Positions 45,546 to 56,749 of a DNA stretch of 64,000 nt are shown one piece after another. Position numbers and translations under genes: made by a program. The notes beneath the pieces are model-generated. The model did no database searches. It worked only from the letters and a program-made list of their open reading frames with translations, and was not told the DNA's origin. Within the stretch, counting starts at the first letter, position 1. Each line of letters begins with the position of its first letter. The DNA lies in the NCBI GenBank assembly GCA_023055425.1, contig JALGPY010000004.1, positions 59,233,718-59,297,717 on the forward strand. The letters are read 5' to 3'. Origin of the DNA: Linanthus parryae (taxonomy: Eukaryota > Streptophyta > Magnoliopsida > Ericales > Polemoniaceae).

Positions 45546-46335
45546 GAAGCTTGGGGTTAGGAGAAGATGGAGAGTATGGGGAGGTGGGGGTTAAGGGAGT
45601 TTAAAAAATGGTAGTAAAGATGTGGTTTTAGAGAAATCATTGCTGGTTCAAAGATTAGTGCACGTTAGTAGGTATAGGTTCATGAACTACCTCATTGACT
45701 AGGGGTGGAAACATTACAAAATTATAACCTTTTTTCCTATCACACGTTGCAGGTACAATTTTCATGTTATAGAACATTTATAGTATGAGTACGCCCATAC
45801 GTAGTTTATAGTATGCACTGTTTGGACTTTCTTCAAAGGTACACAAGCTATCATTCATCTTGGTGATCCAACATTTACACATCACCCTATCTGTCTAAGT
45901 ATGTTTTTATTTTAACCTGTTTTAGTACAACAACTGTGCGTGGAGCAGCCATTGATCCTTTTTTAATTCAAATTGACAATGCACACAGTTCGACGGCCAC
46001 TTTGGAGGAACAATATGTTGTAATCGTCAAATGAATCAGTTATAGGAATATTTTAACAAACAAATGAGGGAATAATCATATAATGGGTTGTTTAACTATG
46101 TTGAATATTGTAGTCTTTTGGTCGGGTTTTGCCCAGCACTGTTTATGGGTATATTTATTGTATAACATATTCTGGGTTTTACCCAAGTTATATATATGCT
46201 AACTACATCGCTAGCAACAAGTTTGAATGAATGTGTGTTATGAAAACATCTTCATCTATGTACGAACCTCTATTTCTTGTTGTGCATTTTGTTGGAATTG
46301 GTTATAAAAATTGCACAGGTTCAACATTGTATTTG
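45546..46335. other. Continuation of the hairpin locus right of element C
   Basis: GAAGCTTGGGGTTAGGAGAAG at 45546 matches 35352-35372 of the preceding unit. A TTTGGACTTTC block recurs at 45821. A 10-bp palindrome GTTCATGAAC lies near 45690. No gene seen. Confidence 0.5.
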
Positions 46336-46823
46336 AGCAGAGACGTGTGAAATGTGTAATATAGGCGGCTATACGAAGAAGACCAAAAATAGCCACGACG
46401 AGCATGTTTGTCAGCAAAAAACATTCACGACGAGCCTATTTGTCATTCAATAAAATATAACCAAGCAAAAAATCGACTATTAGAAATGAAGGACAAATAA
46501 AATAATTTTCGGCTCATGGTTGAAAAGATCAACGTTAACCAGTTTTGGTCGAAATGGTCATCGGAAAAAATTTTGTCCACGAAATTTGGTGGTCGGGAAG
46601 TAGTCGGCAAAAGAACAACGAAAAGCAGAAGTGGTTCAGAAAAGTGGTAGGTAAAAATCGTCTACCGACCATCGTTTGGGTTTTTCGCCTGGTCGAACTA
46701 ACGATCGAGCTATTCAGACGGTACAGCGAAAAATGATGTTCGTCGTTCTTTCATTCCAACGACAATTTTTTTGGATTTAACGGCGAGTATGATCGTCGTA
46801 ACAAACTGATTTTTTTGTATTGC
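46336..46823. mobile_element. CACTA-like subterminal tract, possible
   Basis: The tract is dense in short GACGAG, GGTCG, CGACC and TCGTCG motifs in both orientations, for example CACGACGAGC at about 46396 and 46429. It ends TTTTTTTGTATTG at 46823, near the TTTCTTGTAGTG end of CACTA elements (CACTACAAGAAA on the other strand). No transposase and no convincing left terminus were found. Confidence 0.3.
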
Positions 46824-47061
46824 AAGGAGGCCGAACCCCTCATGTGTAAGACGGCAACAAGGAGGCCGAACCTCCCTTCCCGTTTTCAATCCCAAGGTGT
46901 GGATACCCGTAGAGACGAGGACAATATTCTTCGTTGTGATCACACAAACCTACAAGGTAAACGTTACTTCCTTTATCACGTTAAACCTGTGATTCATAGA
47001 GGGCTTTGATCATGTATCTTTTATTGTACTTCCGCTAAGCATCCTGCATCAAAACCCTACA
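46824..47061 (+). repeat. 3' end of a Tork/Angela LTR
   Basis: It matches the last about 200 bp of the LTR of element D: AAGGTGTGGATAC-C-TAGAGACGA, ATTCTTCGT and the end CTGCATCAAAACCCTACA. The rest of the LTR is missing. Confidence 0.7.
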
Positions 47062-47399
47062 TGACTTTCACAAGGACTCGCATTTGTGAGTTGGGGATTA
47101 TTCAGGAACATATTTTAGCTAGAGGAGAGCAGTTAACCTCGGTGTGGGAGAACACACTAATATCATGGGAGCACATTGGCACCATCACTGTGGCTTGGGG
47201 ATTGCTTAGCATAGATTTCATCCTCGCCAATGTCGCAGTAGTTAGTATCTTTTTCCTTTTTGTATGGAATATGTATTTGTTTTATTATGTAAGCTCCACG
47301 TCACATGTGCACAATGAACGAAATTTATATGGTCTCATCTGCTGTGCCCCGCGTATTTGAATGCTGAATCTTCTTTCATGCTTTCTAAATTCGTTGAGT
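47062..47399 (+). other. Unrecognised stretch with a 99-codon ORF
   Basis: An ORF at 47061-47360 contains a hydrophobic segment (VAVVSIFFLFVWNMYLFYYV) after IDFILANV. I recognise no family. It may be part of the internal region of the Athila-like element I that follows; chance is also possible. Confidence 0.2.
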
Positions 47400-48795
47400 A
47401 CAACGAAGCATTCCAGCGTGTGTTGGGGGGAGGGGGTTTAGTTGTTTGCTAGCCAATATCTTTTGCATAGACGGTTACATATAGAATGTGTAGTCTTGTA
47501 TTGTGTGTAGAGTCAGTGGTATGTGTCAGATTCTTACTTATGTTGTTGTATCGTTATGTGTATTGTGTAGAAATACTATTTGCACGTTTAAATAATTGAG
47601 TCCACCCACCACAAAAAATCTTAGTCTTGTTTCGTATTATCTTTTTCGTGTCAAAGCCTTGCATATAGAGTAAGAACTTATGGTAAATTGAAGAAAAAAT
47701 ATGAAATTTAAAATCCATAAAAAAATAAAAAATGAAAATAAAAGTTGAGAATGGGAAATTAAGGAACTTGAAACCTTAGAAAGCCAGATGATTGAGTCCT
47801 TGTGAGTAGGAAGTGCCCTAGTAGGATTTTTTTTTTTTTTATCTCTATAGTTTTGTGTAGAGGTCTCAAGAAAGGATGTCACGGGAATTCATGGTAGGTG
47901 TGGAAAGAATGACACGTGAGGGAACACCTAAGCTTCTTATAGCGTTCTTATCAGATCGGTTTTCAGAGTAGCTGATTATTCTGTTTTCAAGTGGAAAGTT
48001 CAGAAATATAGAAATATGGGGAGGGCCTTCGTATTGAGTTGATTTTACGTGGTATGTTCCTCGGTCTATGTGAACTCAGTGAGCGTTCACCACCAACTCT
48101 TACGGTGGTTTCAAGAGCTAACCGAAAAACAGACACTTTTGGAGCCCAATTTCACGGTTTACAAAAAAAAATTTGATATTTTAGAAAAAACTCATAAGCT
48201 TATGTGCGAAAGAAAGGAGAACAACCGAATGTGCTTCCTGTCACGCGGAATTTGGATTCAATCCAAATAGGGATTAGAAAGGTAAACTAAAGTCGAGTCG
48301 TACATCACTGGAGTTGTGAAGCCCTTAATATGGACAATTTAGAATCAAATGCAATCAAGGCTAAGTGGTTCTGAAAGCCTCCAATGAATTGGGAAGAAAG
48401 GCTATAATGGAACATGCTCGAAGTTAGACCTATTGAAGCATAGGAAGTGCATGTGTTTTGTTCTGAAATGGTTGATGAAAGGGGACGCCTTAGTGAGCTG
48501 ATAGCTCATACACATAATCGTTTTAATTCTACTTCATGCTACATTTGTTTGAATTCAAAGAGGACACGTGAGAGCTTGATAATTTCGGGTAAGGATAGTT
48601 AGATTTACGATATCAAAAAAATGGAAAGTGATTAAATCTTTTTTAATACTAGTTGAGATATTTTCTTAGAATTTTCATTTGCATGATGTTGCTGCATTGT
48701 CGTACTGTGGATCGTGTAGAGTCGTTTGTGTCTCCTCAACTAATAAACATGTGAATGTAGTAGATGAGACTTTGCTCGGGACGCACAAATGGTAT

Positions 48796-48808
48796 GTGTG
48801 GGGGTATT
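48796..48808 (+). other. Polypurine tract of element I
   Basis: GTGTGGGGGTATT directly before the LTR start TGATAACTCC. Confidence 0.7.
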
Positions 48809-50282
48809 TGATAACTCCCTACATGGATTTATATTCTATAGCGATTATCTACAATTTTAAGTGATTCACGATGTGTTTTATATTAGTATTTGGTCAGATA
48901 ATGAAATATTTGTGAATAGCATATGTATGCGAATTATAGCAGAATTCAGGCATTTTCGTGATTAGTTCATACATTTTAAATGTGAAATATTATCCCGTTA
49001 TGTTAGTGTTGTGTATTTCAATTAACGTAGGCTCGGTGATCGGAAGTGAGAACGAACTTCGGAAGATAAAAAAAGCTCGGGAATGACCAAGAAGAATGAA
49101 GACAAGAAAAGGTAGAAAGAGAAAAAAGTGACCATCCTATAATATTTTGATTATATCTTGAGTTCTACAATTAATTTTGGAGTGAGACTTGTGTAATGAA
49201 AGTAGACTCAAAGCGCTTTCTAATTATACGTCATGTAGCTGAAACGTGATCGGACCAGGAAGTTATGGTCCATCGAAGATGAAGAAAAGAAGCTGAAGAA
49301 GTAACCTATCATACGATTCGCATACCCAATCGTACGAAAGGAAAGACTACTATAAACATATTCTTTCGGGTTTTAATGAAATTTTTGGATATTTTGTGAT
49401 GGGGATTGTTCTTAAACATACAAATGATCAAATATCAAATTTTAAGGGGCGAACACGTTGGAGACAAGGCGTTGGAGATTGGAGCTTGCGTGGAGATTGC
49501 TGAAACACATATTTGATCTCCTTTTATCTTCAGTTCTTAGTTTTTGTTCATGTTCACTCAAAACCTTGTTATGGTGATCTTGAATATATCTAGATAAGTT
49601 TTATTATCGGGACTTCTCTACAATAGCTAGGGTTTGAAGCTGGATTGGCAGATTATGGATCTTAATTCATGTTTTTTACTTAACTTGATGATGATATTTT
49701 TAATATGCTTGATTCATGATCTTAACATATATCCCTATTGCTTGATAATTCACTAGGAAGATCATAGCTAGTAATTGTTAGGTAACTCAAAAATTATTAC
49801 TCGGAAAATTGATTCAAGCACTTAGTCATATATAGGATAGGTGAGTCGTCCTAGTGAACTTAGTACGTGAGTAGATCTAATGTTCGTACTGCATGTGTAG
49901 GAGCAATGTAGGCTTGATGAATTGATTTTGCCTTATTCTAGATATAGATTTTACTTAGTGACTCCGTAAATAACTATTTCTCGTGTGGAAAACAAATCAT
50001 CGTCGATGTTTCAAGAACGGAATCCATTAACGGTAATACTCTAGCAATCCAAGAGATATCGCTATACTTGTCTCATTATCGTAATCTCATCATATTACTC
50101 GTGTGTTCCCTTCACACTATCAATTACTTAGTTTTTTCGTAATTTAATAAGAAAATCCAACTATTTTCACTCTATAAGGTTTTTAGATTGAATTAATGTA
50201 CAAAAGTCTCTTGGGTACGTTAAACCCGGTCTTTCGAGTATGACTGCACACGACACCCGTGAAATTGCAGTTGGAACGTGCC
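48809..50282 (+). repeat. 3' LTR of element I
   Basis: It starts TGATAACTCCC; the end near GCAGTTGGAACGTGCC is placed by analogy with the end of E, so the last bases are uncertain. An inverted repeat TCATACGATT/AATCGTACGA at 49309-49337 lies about 500 bp in, where E, G and H have their palindrome clusters. No primer-binding site follows, which fits a 3' LTR. Confidence 0.65.
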
Positions 50283-50949
50283 GGTAGTGAATATTACTAT
50301 ACTCTTGTTTTTTATTTTTCTTTTAGATGAAATTTCACGACTGTTTTATTGCTAGGACTTGGATACTTGTAAATGCATGAATTCCTTCAACTCCATCCAC
50401 CAAGCATGCACGCGCACATTAATTTATTTGATACACTTAGAACTTCACGTGTGGGGGGTGTTTTTCTAGCCAATTGTTATTAAGTCCAGGTCACTTGTTT
50501 GTGAACGCTTATTGCATAGCCAGGTATGCACGTTTATTTCCATTGCTTCAGCACGTTTTCTTCAATCCCTTCTTGCATAGTTACACATTTCGTTTATTCT
50601 TGTATTTTCACTTTTATTTGAGCTAAGTTAACCTACCATAAACTTAGTTTAGTAAATTCATTCTTTCTAGTAGACAAAGCATGTAGGATAATTAAGAAAT
50701 TAGAAAATAAAAATCTAAATAAATCAATAATTTTAGAGTGTGGGCAATTGATAGAAAGCACTAAGGGAGAGTATCCAATGAACGTCCGACGTAGAATATA
50801 GAAACTAATTGTGAGGCTAATTCTCCAAGGACATGTCTAGGGTAGCGTTCCTGGGCTGAGTAGAACACAATGATTATAATGTACCAAACAATGCATGACC
50901 ACCATCACTAAGTAGAGGATTATTCTCACCCGCCTTCATGTATGCACAC
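50283..50949 (+). mobile_element. Athila-like internal remnant
   Basis: GTGTGGGGGGTGTTTTTCTAGCC at about 50450 parallels 47428-47460 of element I (GTGTTGGGGGGAGGGGG, then TGCTAGCC), and GCATAG follows in both. The rest is not recognisable. A small truncated copy of the same internal region is likely. Confidence 0.35.
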
Positions 50950-51908
50950 TGACACGTTCTTACCGCAAGTGTACGGTTGTCGCGTAAATTAATTGATAAG
51001 AGTACGGGTTGTCGTGTCCCAAGGGACTTCCTGTAAACTTGTTGATATTGTATAACCTTATGTTGGATAGAAGTTGATTTTGATTGTTCTATTTCTACTA
51101 ATTAAAAGACGAACTAGATTACTGATTCACGCTTTCAACAACATGAGAGATGATATAAAAGATAATAATGAGACAAATACCGGGAATCCTTTCGTGGATC
51201 ACTAGGGATACTACGAATACTTGTTTTGATTTACAAAACACTGATACGTTTTACTTGTCAATCGAGAAATTGCAACTTACGAGTTACCAAACGAGTACTC
51301 TACGCCTAGATTAAATTTAAACCAAGTTACCAAGTCTATATCGATCCTAGAAGAGTAATAAGTTCAACATTCTACTCTACAATCCTAGTTAACGCTACCG
51401 AGTTACGAAATAACGATAAAACTATGTGAATGATTCAATTTACCGACTAACATTCATGAAGTTACCACATAAACACTAATTATAATCAACTCTAATGTGA
51501 CGACAAACGCAAGAAAGATAGAATTACAAACCATAAATCATCAATAACAAGAGAAAAATGTGTCAATTATGTAAAAACATGAATCATAAGCTCAAAATGT
51601 GTAATCCGTAACAAACCCTAGCTACCTAGAAGCATCCCGATATGAAAAACTTAGCTATTCATAGTTTCTAACATTATAACGATGTTTCTCATGAAACAAA
51701 ACAAGAATAACATAGAAGAAGAGAGAAAAAACATCCCAACGATGCAATCCTAAGCTCCTAGCTATGCTCTGATGATGTCTCCAACGTGTCTCTCTCCCTA
51801 AATCACGTTCTCAGGATTTTTAATAGGTTTCTTGCCGAGTACAACATGTCTCGGATTATTACGCGAAAACCTCAATGTTCTGATTTTTCAGAATTTTCTG
51901 ATGCTTGT

Positions 51909-52019
51909 AGAGGTCGTGCGACCTCTGATTGAGGTCTTGCAGGACCTCGTTCCTCCCTCCTGATATTATTTCTGCTCTTCTTCAGGTCCTGCGACCAGTA
52001 ACTGAGTTCGTGCGACCTC
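51909..52019. repeat. Palindrome cluster in LTR of H
   Basis: 51909-51926 AGAGGTCG/CGACCTCT; 51931-51948 GAGGTC/GACCTC; 51983-51998 CAGGTCCTGCGACCAG; 52004-52019 degenerate. Core as in E and G. Confidence 0.85.
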
Positions 52020-52179
52020 TTATTAATTCCAGGCCTTCGGATTTATTTTGATATTTTTTGCGATGCCATTCTCTTATTTTTCTTTCTACTCTTCTTCCTC
52101 GTATTGATTTCGTCGGTTTTCTTCAGTGTGATACACTGCCTCTTTCTAATCTCTGCTGCTTCTGTGCTTTCTCCTTACT

Positions 52180-53000
52180 GTGATGTTGGTTCTTGCGATC
52201 TGCAGCACTAATGGAGGTGAAATTGATGTTGGTGATTTGGGTCTGCATCACAGAGGAATAGAGATGGAGGAATTGGTTAATTAAGGCTAGTGATTTAGTT
52301 TTGGTCGTGGCAGTGGTGTTGTGGAAGTAGTTTTGGTGTAGTAGTTGCTGGTAATGGTGATTGATTCTTGTGGTATTGGGTCTGTGGTGTTAGTGGATGT
52401 GATGAGGAGCTGGTGTTGGTTGAATCTGAGGATGATGGTGAAGGTACTGTGGTGATTTTTTTTGGTAAGGGTAAGGTAGTTAAATTGGATGAAAGTGATA
52501 ATGGTAGTGTTGTTGGTGAAGGAGGTGTTAATGGTGGCTGTGGAGATTGGAGGAGGAGGGAGTTGGTTAATGTGGTGAATTTAGGTGGTTAATTGGTCTT
52601 GTACTGAGATGGTGATGTACTGGTGTTGTGGTGAGGGAAATGTTTAGATGCTTCTGGTTTTAGGTGGCCTGAGAGGTGAATTCAGGTGTAAGTTTGAAGG
52701 TAGTGTAAATGGTGCTAGGGATGGCTTAGGAAAAGATGATGGCTGGTGTGAGTTGAATTGTGATTGCAGGTGGACGAATCGAATGGTAATTAGGAGGTTT
52801 ATTTTAGTTGGTTAAGATGAAGTTTGTAGCTTCAGGTTGTACTGTACTCTGAGTTGGTTTTCATGTCTCAATGGTGATGGGTTGTCTCAATGGTTGTACT
52901 AGTATGAGGTTCGGTCATTTGAATTGAGTATTTGGAGGCAAAGTAGGTAACATGGGGTAGAAGTGGATTTCAGGGTTGTATTGGAGTGAAGTTGGGTCTT
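52180..53000. other. GT-rich, C-poor block in LTR of H
   Basis: The plus strand is dominated by G and T with very little C, unlike flanking DNA. A 74-codon Val/Gly-rich ORF (52368-52592) is a by-product of this composition. The block accounts for the extra length of this LTR. Confidence 0.6.
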
Positions 53001-53075
53001 ATTTGCTTTTCCGCGACCTCATTATCCTCAAAACATCGTTAAAAAACAACTACGCTATTAGAAAAGCAAATAAGA
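52997..53075. repeat. 14-bp perfect inverted repeat
   Basis: TCTTATTTGCTTTT (52997-53010) and AAAAGCAAATAAGA (53062-53075), separated by 51 nt, at the end of the GT-rich block. Confidence 0.9.
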
Positions 53076-53411
53076 ACTCGGATTTTGATCCTGAACTTCG
53101 ATGAACGTGATTTTTGTACAAAATTTTCCTTGTTCTTCTATTTCGAATCTTGTTTCTTCTCTCCACTTGATTCCCTCATGCATTGTTACTGTCAAGCACA
53201 GCACGAACACTACCGCAAAGATCAAATGTGATAAATTATCAAAAGCATACTCAAAACTATTAAGAAGCACCCTGATTGTACTTTAAAGCTCAAAAACATC
53301 CAAAAGTGCATTTTTTTCATATCTTGGCTTGAATCCCATCATTTTACACCAAAACCCACATAAATAACAGTGTAAAATTTACATATAATATATTTTTTGA
53401 AGGAGTTATCA

Positions 53412-54670
53412 AATACTCCCACACTTGCCATTTCCGCGTCCCGAGCAAAGTCTCTTCGACTGCATCTATCTGTTTTGTACCCGACAAGACTCGAACGAAT
53501 TTAACACGACTCATTACACTACTAATGCAACAAGATGATGCAAATTAAAATCTATACTCGATCTTAGAACAAATATTACAAACTACATTCTTTTTGGGAG
53601 ATCAGACAATTTCAATCCACACTAGCCCGGTGCTCCTGGAGTAATGAAAAAGTTAGACAGAGGAGTGAATCGCAACTAAATTCGACAACAATTAATTACC
53701 CATAGTTAATATAGAAAGTTGAACTTTAGTATAAAGAATAATCGAACTCTTCATGTAAGCTGACAAAAATAGAAGGCTAACCAAGGCTAAGACACGCTCA
53801 TAGTCTGAGCTCCTATTCCGTTAATGGTCAAATATGATGAGACTTAAGGGCAAAAAAATATAAATAATGAAGCACATGCGAAAAATATGACTCGCCTCAA
53901 TCTGAAATGAAGCACTCCCTCATAGAACCACCTTAACTACGACTCCCTCGTGGCATTCTAGAAATGTGATTCTAACAATTTGTGATGAAGGCCAAGATTC
54001 GTCTTCCTAGGTCAAGAGGCTAGCAAATAAATCCAACGTTCAAATCAGGTATTCCAGTGGTCCTACAAGGTGAGACCTAACAAAGCAGTGAGTGCTCTAA
54101 TACACTTCCTCGCACAGCGGATCTGTGTTCCACTACGAGGCGGGATGGCAACTACCTAAGACAGATAATATGAACGTTCGGCTTGTTCAGCAAACACCAA
54201 GCGCAACTCTTTTTAGGATAAAACAGCTCCAACTTTAGCTTTTAAAATTTCATTTTAGTTTAAAAATAAGTAGGCATTCACATAATGAGATTCTCTCTAT
54301 ACTTACTAGGGGGAACTCAAATTATACACTCCCGGTCAAAATTCATACCCTATGCCTAAAGTTTTCACATCTCACTATATAAAATAAATATATGATTCTA
54401 TCAATTTCCCTTTCTCAATTTTAATTTTTTTATAAGATCACAACTCTATATGCAAGGTTTTGACACTAAAGAATTTGACTCTACAAAATTTAAATTTTTG
54501 GTGGGTAGGCTCAATTATGTAAAAGCGCGAACAATATATATGTCTACTCTACAGAATACGATAATATAATTAAAAACATAACATAAACCACAATACTGAC
54601 TCACAATACAACCTAGACATCTTAATGTAACTGGCTATGGAAGACAAATGTCAGCTAACAAACAGATAAA
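53412..54670 (-). other. Polypurine tract and 3' internal region of element H
   Basis: The minus strand reads GTGTGGGAGTATT just before the LTR (53424-53412). The rest is non-coding, AT-rich, and similar in part to element I in reverse complement. The right edge is uncertain. Confidence 0.55.
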
Positions 54671-55190
54671 CCACCCACACACATGCCATTTGGGTACCTA
54701 GGGTTTTAGTTCATGTTTGTAATATGTCTTCTTGATTAAGTAGGAAGCTTAGTCTAGAAGGTCGGTCAATCCGTAGCCGAAAGCATGCAATTGGTAAGGA
54801 TTTTTGAGTAAATTGAACTACCAAGGAAAAACCCTTACTCTTTTGTTGATCTGGGAAATTCTAACTCTTAGATTATTGGAACATCCTTGTTCATCACTAT
54901 TGGATCTAAAATAAGATCGTGTTTCATTCGTTACAAGAAATCTATTTAGTACGTAACCATGGGGAACCTATAAAGAGCCCTATTTCTCTTTATCAAAATT
55001 TCCCCACCATTTACCGTTTTCAATAGTGTTAGTTGTTAGATTAGAATTAGTTAGAAAATCCAAACAAAATACCTCCTTCACTTTGATTATCTCGAGGGAT
55101 TAGCTAACACCGAGTCTTTGGGTTCGATAATCGTGGTACTTACTCGAAAAACTACGATAGACACCATGCACTTGCAGAAAACGTATTTTT
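54671..55190 (+). repeat. Possible LTR end of another gypsy element
   Basis: GGGTTCGATAATCGTGGTACTTACTC (split in the text at 55130-55145) and GACACCATGCACTTGCAG near 55170 resemble the U5 end of Athila/Tat LTRs, which commonly end in a CACTTGC segment. No primer-binding site follows and no start was found. Confidence 0.25.
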
Positions 55191-56385
55191 TTTATTTTAT
55201 AATTCTTGAACAATTTTTTTGTGTACAATACTCGTGCCTGCCAACATGTTTAGAATGTCATATATAGTCTCCGTCTCCTACTGATCATCTCTCTCTCATT
55301 GATTTCTAAATAGCGTATATCTTACACTAATCTCTTATATCTAATTTAAATTTATTATCTATTTTGTGGATACTGATCATATCATCTTGTTGTTTTAGAA
55401 CGACTAAAATATAACGTATATGCCTATTTTTTAGATAACATTGCTTCAATTGGTAATACAATTTACGAAAATGCAAAATGCAATACTGTGATTTTATGTA
55501 TAATTAAATTTATTTTTACATAACTTTTTTGGCGAACCTCATAGATATGAGTGAGATCAAGGAGTGAGAATTCATGATGAATATGTCCTTTTGGGGCTGA
55601 AATTCCAAAATTGATGGAGAGTGAGTAACTTCAGCCACTGATCAATCCACTAGTGTATAATATTGAATGAAGAGATTTGAATTAATATTCAGTCATTGCA
55701 ATATGTCTTCTTGCCTAATGTTAGAGGAGTCAAAGTGTGTTTTATCCTTACATAATTGGTTAGAAAGATGTAGTCTACATTATTTTCACTTATCTATCCC
55801 TTTAGCAATTTTCAAAATTTAATAGATCACTCTCACACTATTACGAAAAATTCTTTGAAAAAAATGGATCAATTAAAATTTAAAATTTCCAACTCTCACT
55901 ATCTAATTCACTATTTTTTATCCTCGTATAACCAAAAGAATGTTCGGCCGTATCAAATATAAGAAAATTACAATTTCATCACGCCTACACAAGTTTGATC
56001 CAATACTTAACAAAAATTTAAGACATTTAGGTTATCAGTTAAAGACATTTTATCATTCCTTTAAGCCATCGAAATAGTTGAAAAATATGAACAAAAATAA
56101 AAGAAATGAAGAAATGAAATTTTCAACGGGTCGACAAGAAAAAACCCATAATTTCAAAGTTTCAGTTTGAGGATACCATACATTCTCAACATTGCACAGA
56201 AAACGCCGTAAAAAGAAATTCGAAGGGTACAAACTGATCATTATTCGCTTGTCAAACATATCCTTATTTCCTAAATAGACAAAAATAATTAGAAAAAAAA
56301 ATCTGATGTAATTAAAAGTGATACATGAATAATATATTTTGGAGACCAATGTCCCATATAAATATATTTTTATAAATACATATGT

Positions 56386-56417
<32 letters not shown>

Positions 56418-56640
56418 CAATTATAAACATATTCATATGTTGATATGTATACAAAAGTCATGTATTCATATTATAAAGAAATGTAATTTTATCATTAATT
56501 TTTTTAGGTATTATACCATCAATGTTTACCTTACATATGAATATTTTTTAATTTTATATTTTAAACAAAACTGCATTTAATAAATTCAATTTTATCATTA
56601 ATATATTTTCACAAGAAAATTATTTCACCATTAATGCTCT
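55191..56640. other. AT-rich intergenic DNA
   Basis: No coding signal in either strand; the 133-codon minus ORF at 56053-56454 is Ile/Tyr/Phe-rich low complexity that reads through the TA repeat. It forms the upstream region of the inhibitor pseudogene. Confidence 0.6.
56391..56417. repeat. (TA)n microsatellite
   Basis: 27 bp of uninterrupted TA dinucleotides. Confidence 0.95.
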
Positions 56641-56685
56641 TTGGGTATTTACTTTTTATAATTAATGCTCTTCTCCTTGAACAAC

Positions 56686-56694
56686 TATAAAAGG
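56686..56694 (+). promoter_or_regulatory. TATA box of inhibitor pseudogene
   Basis: TATAAAAGG, 64 bp before the ATG at 56750, a usual plant distance allowing a short leader. Confidence 0.6.
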
Positions 56695-56749
56695 CTACAA
56701 TTCTTTAACTTTCTAACCCAACCACTTCTTCGAGAATTAGCACAAGAAA

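Larger units (their letters stand above)
47400..50282 (+). mobile_element. Element I: Athila/Tat-like Ty3/gypsy, 3' end
   Basis: Internal non-coding 3' region (47400-48808), polypurine tract (48796-48808) and 3' LTR (48809-50282). The internal part matches, in reverse complement, that of element H (47590-47760 against about 54390-54530: CCACCCACCA, AACCTTGCATATAGAGT). No gag or pol remains. Confidence 0.65.
50950..53411 (-). repeat. 3' LTR of element H
   Basis: 2462 bp from TGATAACTCCTTC (minus strand) to the end at 50950, CGTGTCA on the minus strand. The end region (CCGCAAGTGTACGGTTGTCG, plus strand) matches the LTR end of E. It is 0.8-0.9 kb longer than the LTRs of E, G and I, because of a GT-rich block at 52180-53000. 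Confidence 0.7.
50950..54670 (-). mobile_element. Element H: Athila/Tat-like Ty3/gypsy, 3' end
   Basis: Minus-strand 3' LTR (53411-50950) preceded by a polypurine tract (53424-53412) and a non-coding 3' internal region (53412 to about 54670). No gag or pol is visible. It lies tail to tail with element I, about 670 bp away. Confidence 0.65.

Noticed and set aside
45721..45740. CATTACAAAATTATAACC as left end of a CACTA element
   Set aside because: Too different from the reverse complement of the right end at 46811-46823.
52368..52592. 74-codon Val/Gly-rich ORF
   Set aside because: Produced by the C-poor GT-rich composition; no homologous pattern or start context.
56053..56454. 133-codon minus-strand ORF rich in Ile/Tyr
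   Set aside because: Reads through the TA microsatellite and AT-rich DNA.
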